Under the pieces are notes generated by a model. That model did not search any database. It was not told the DNA's origin and worked only from the letters and a program-made list of their open reading frames with translations. Shown here piece after piece: positions 7,022-7,659 of a stretch of 7,659 nt of DNA. Source of the DNA: Planctomycetota bacterium (GTDB lineage: Bacteria > Planctomycetota > Planctomycetia > Pirellulales > Pirellulaceae). Made by a program: the position numbers and the translations under genes. The stretch lies in assembly GCA_029259935.1 (NCBI GenBank), contig JAJDEH010000054.1, forward strand, positions 1 through 7,659. The letters are read 5' to 3'. Numbering within the stretch: the stretch's first letter is position 1; every line of letters begins with the position of its first letter.

Positions 7022-7051
7022 GGCGACCTCACGCAGTCAGCCTCGTTTAGA

Positions 7052-7659
7052 TTACTTTTGTTTTCGTTCGAAACGGCGCGCGTTGCGCGGGCTGTCTTTA
7101 TTGAGTTGCGAGCGGGGGATCTTGTGACGTTTGCCTCGCTGGTCCACCAGAACAACCTCCTTGGGAGAAATTTCGACGATGCGCGCGTTGAGCTTCAGGC
7201 CGGTCGTCGTGGTCCACTCACGTAGCGGCTCTTCGTCCGTTGCGGGAGTTGACTTCGGTTCGGGCTCGGCAGTGCGAGGAACTCGCGGCGTCCGGGGGTC
7301 CTTGCTGGGCTCAGTGGCCGACGCCACGGGCGAGCCGGATTTGATCGCGGGAACCCAAACAAAGGTGGCGTCGCGTTTTTCAGGCGCGCGGGCAAGCACG
7401 GCTTCCGCGCCGCGGCCGCCAGGTTTCCAGTGAATGGAGACCGACTGGCCGATCAAATCCGGAACGATCTTGGTGATCTGGCCGCCCGGAGTGACAATCA
7501 AGATCTCGTTTCGATAATCGATGGACCTTCGATTCCAGCTCTTCATAAGCGTCCGCATTTGATTCGACGAAATACCGGACTCACGACGCTCAGTATTGTC
7601 TCGAAACACGACGGCTTTTCCGAAGGCGATCGGTGCCCGGTCGAGAATCTCGAGCGGCG
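7052..7659 (-). CDS. Hypothetical protein with C-terminal SHD1-like domain, 5' end outside the window
   Basis: The frame is open to the window edge: 201 codons are visible and the sequence before the internal GTG at 7609 (PLEILDRAPIAFGKAV) reads as ordinary protein, so the real start is probably beyond 7659. Using residue 1 at that GTG, the middle part (32-75, RNEILIVTPGGQITKIVP) is unrecognised. A Pro/Ser/Thr/Glu-rich linker covers ~88-128. Residues 129-175 (REWTTTTG, then NARIVEISPKEVVLVDQRGK, then IPRSQLNKD) fit the SHD1 pattern: R-x-W at the start, an A-x-hydrophobic strand, a V-x-L strand, a G-(K/R) turn and a final hydrophobic-x-x-L-x-x-x-D. SHD1 domains are abundant in planctomycete proteins, often secreted, and their bacterial role is unclear. 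The gene ends at TAA 7052-7054 with a basic tail (RRFERKQK). Confidence 0.65.
   Translation of the reverse strand, partial: PLEILDRAPIAFGKAVVFRDNTERRESGISSNQMRTLMKSWNRRSIDYRNEILIVTPGGQITKIVPDLIGQSVSIHWKPGGRGAEAVLARAPEKRDATFVWVPAIKSGSPVASATEPSKDPRTPRVPRTAEPEPKSTPATDEEPLREWTTTTGLKLNARIVEISPKEVVLVDQRGKRHKIPRSQLNKDSPRNARRFERKQK

Larger units (their letters stand above)
6645..7051. other. Intergenic region upstream of the kinase, no convincing gene
   Basis: No stretch here reads as a convincing protein and no tRNA-like arm pattern was found. Contents: an AT-rich patch at ~6730-6750 (minus strand ATTAAAATAAAAATAG) that could hold the kinase promoter; an AAGGAGG on the minus strand (6769-6775) with no usable start codon at the right distance; a terminator-like stem with a T-run at 6870-6901; and a 6-bp stem-loop at 7002-7021 just past the stop of the upstream gene. 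Confidence 0.5.

Overview
This window looks like a planctomycete chromosome (order Pirellulales or a relative; this is inference). The pointers are a transmembrane Hanks-type Ser/Thr kinase with the planctomycete-style motifs DWG and YMPPEQA, a Ser/Gly-rich activation-segment insert and a long C-terminal TPR tail; an SHD1-like small domain; a secreted cyanophycinase-like S51 peptidase; moderately high GC; and starts that mostly lack a strong Shine-Dalgarno. All four protein genes are on the minus strand, so transcription runs from right to left.

Layout, right to left: (1) 7659-7052, the 3' part of an unrecognised protein ending in an SHD1-like domain and running off the window. (2) 7051-6645, about 400 bp without a convincing gene, with two stem-loops and an AT-rich stretch that may carry the kinase promoter. 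(3) 6644-3022, a Ser/Thr kinase/TPR gene broken by a 2-bp AT duplication at 3748-3751. The 5' part (6644-3726, 972 aa) keeps the kinase domain, the membrane segment and the first TPRs; the 3' part (3747-3022) carries the remaining TPRs in another frame. Removing one AT restores a 1,206-aa protein with perfect 34-residue TPR periodicity. (4) 2956-2147, a signal-peptide-bearing cyanophycinase-like peptidase, 65 bp downstream of the kinase and possibly in its operon. (5) 2053-125, a TPR protein whose C-terminal ~110 residues resemble the N-terminal region of a family of bacterial AAA+ ATPases. (6) 139-1, the terminal part of a transposable element with three copies of AGCGACAATTAG.

The most informative result is at the left edge. 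The element end begins TGTAGCGACAATTAG on the minus strand and lies in frame with the TPR gene, so its own TAG is now that gene's stop codon. The ATPase part that would be expected after residue ~638 is absent, so the gene appears to be truncated by transposition. Together with the frameshifted kinase, the window holds two independently damaged signalling/scaffold-type genes. I did not find a new defence system or a CRISPR array. The transposon end is the only hint of a larger accessory element, and it would have to lie to the left of this window.
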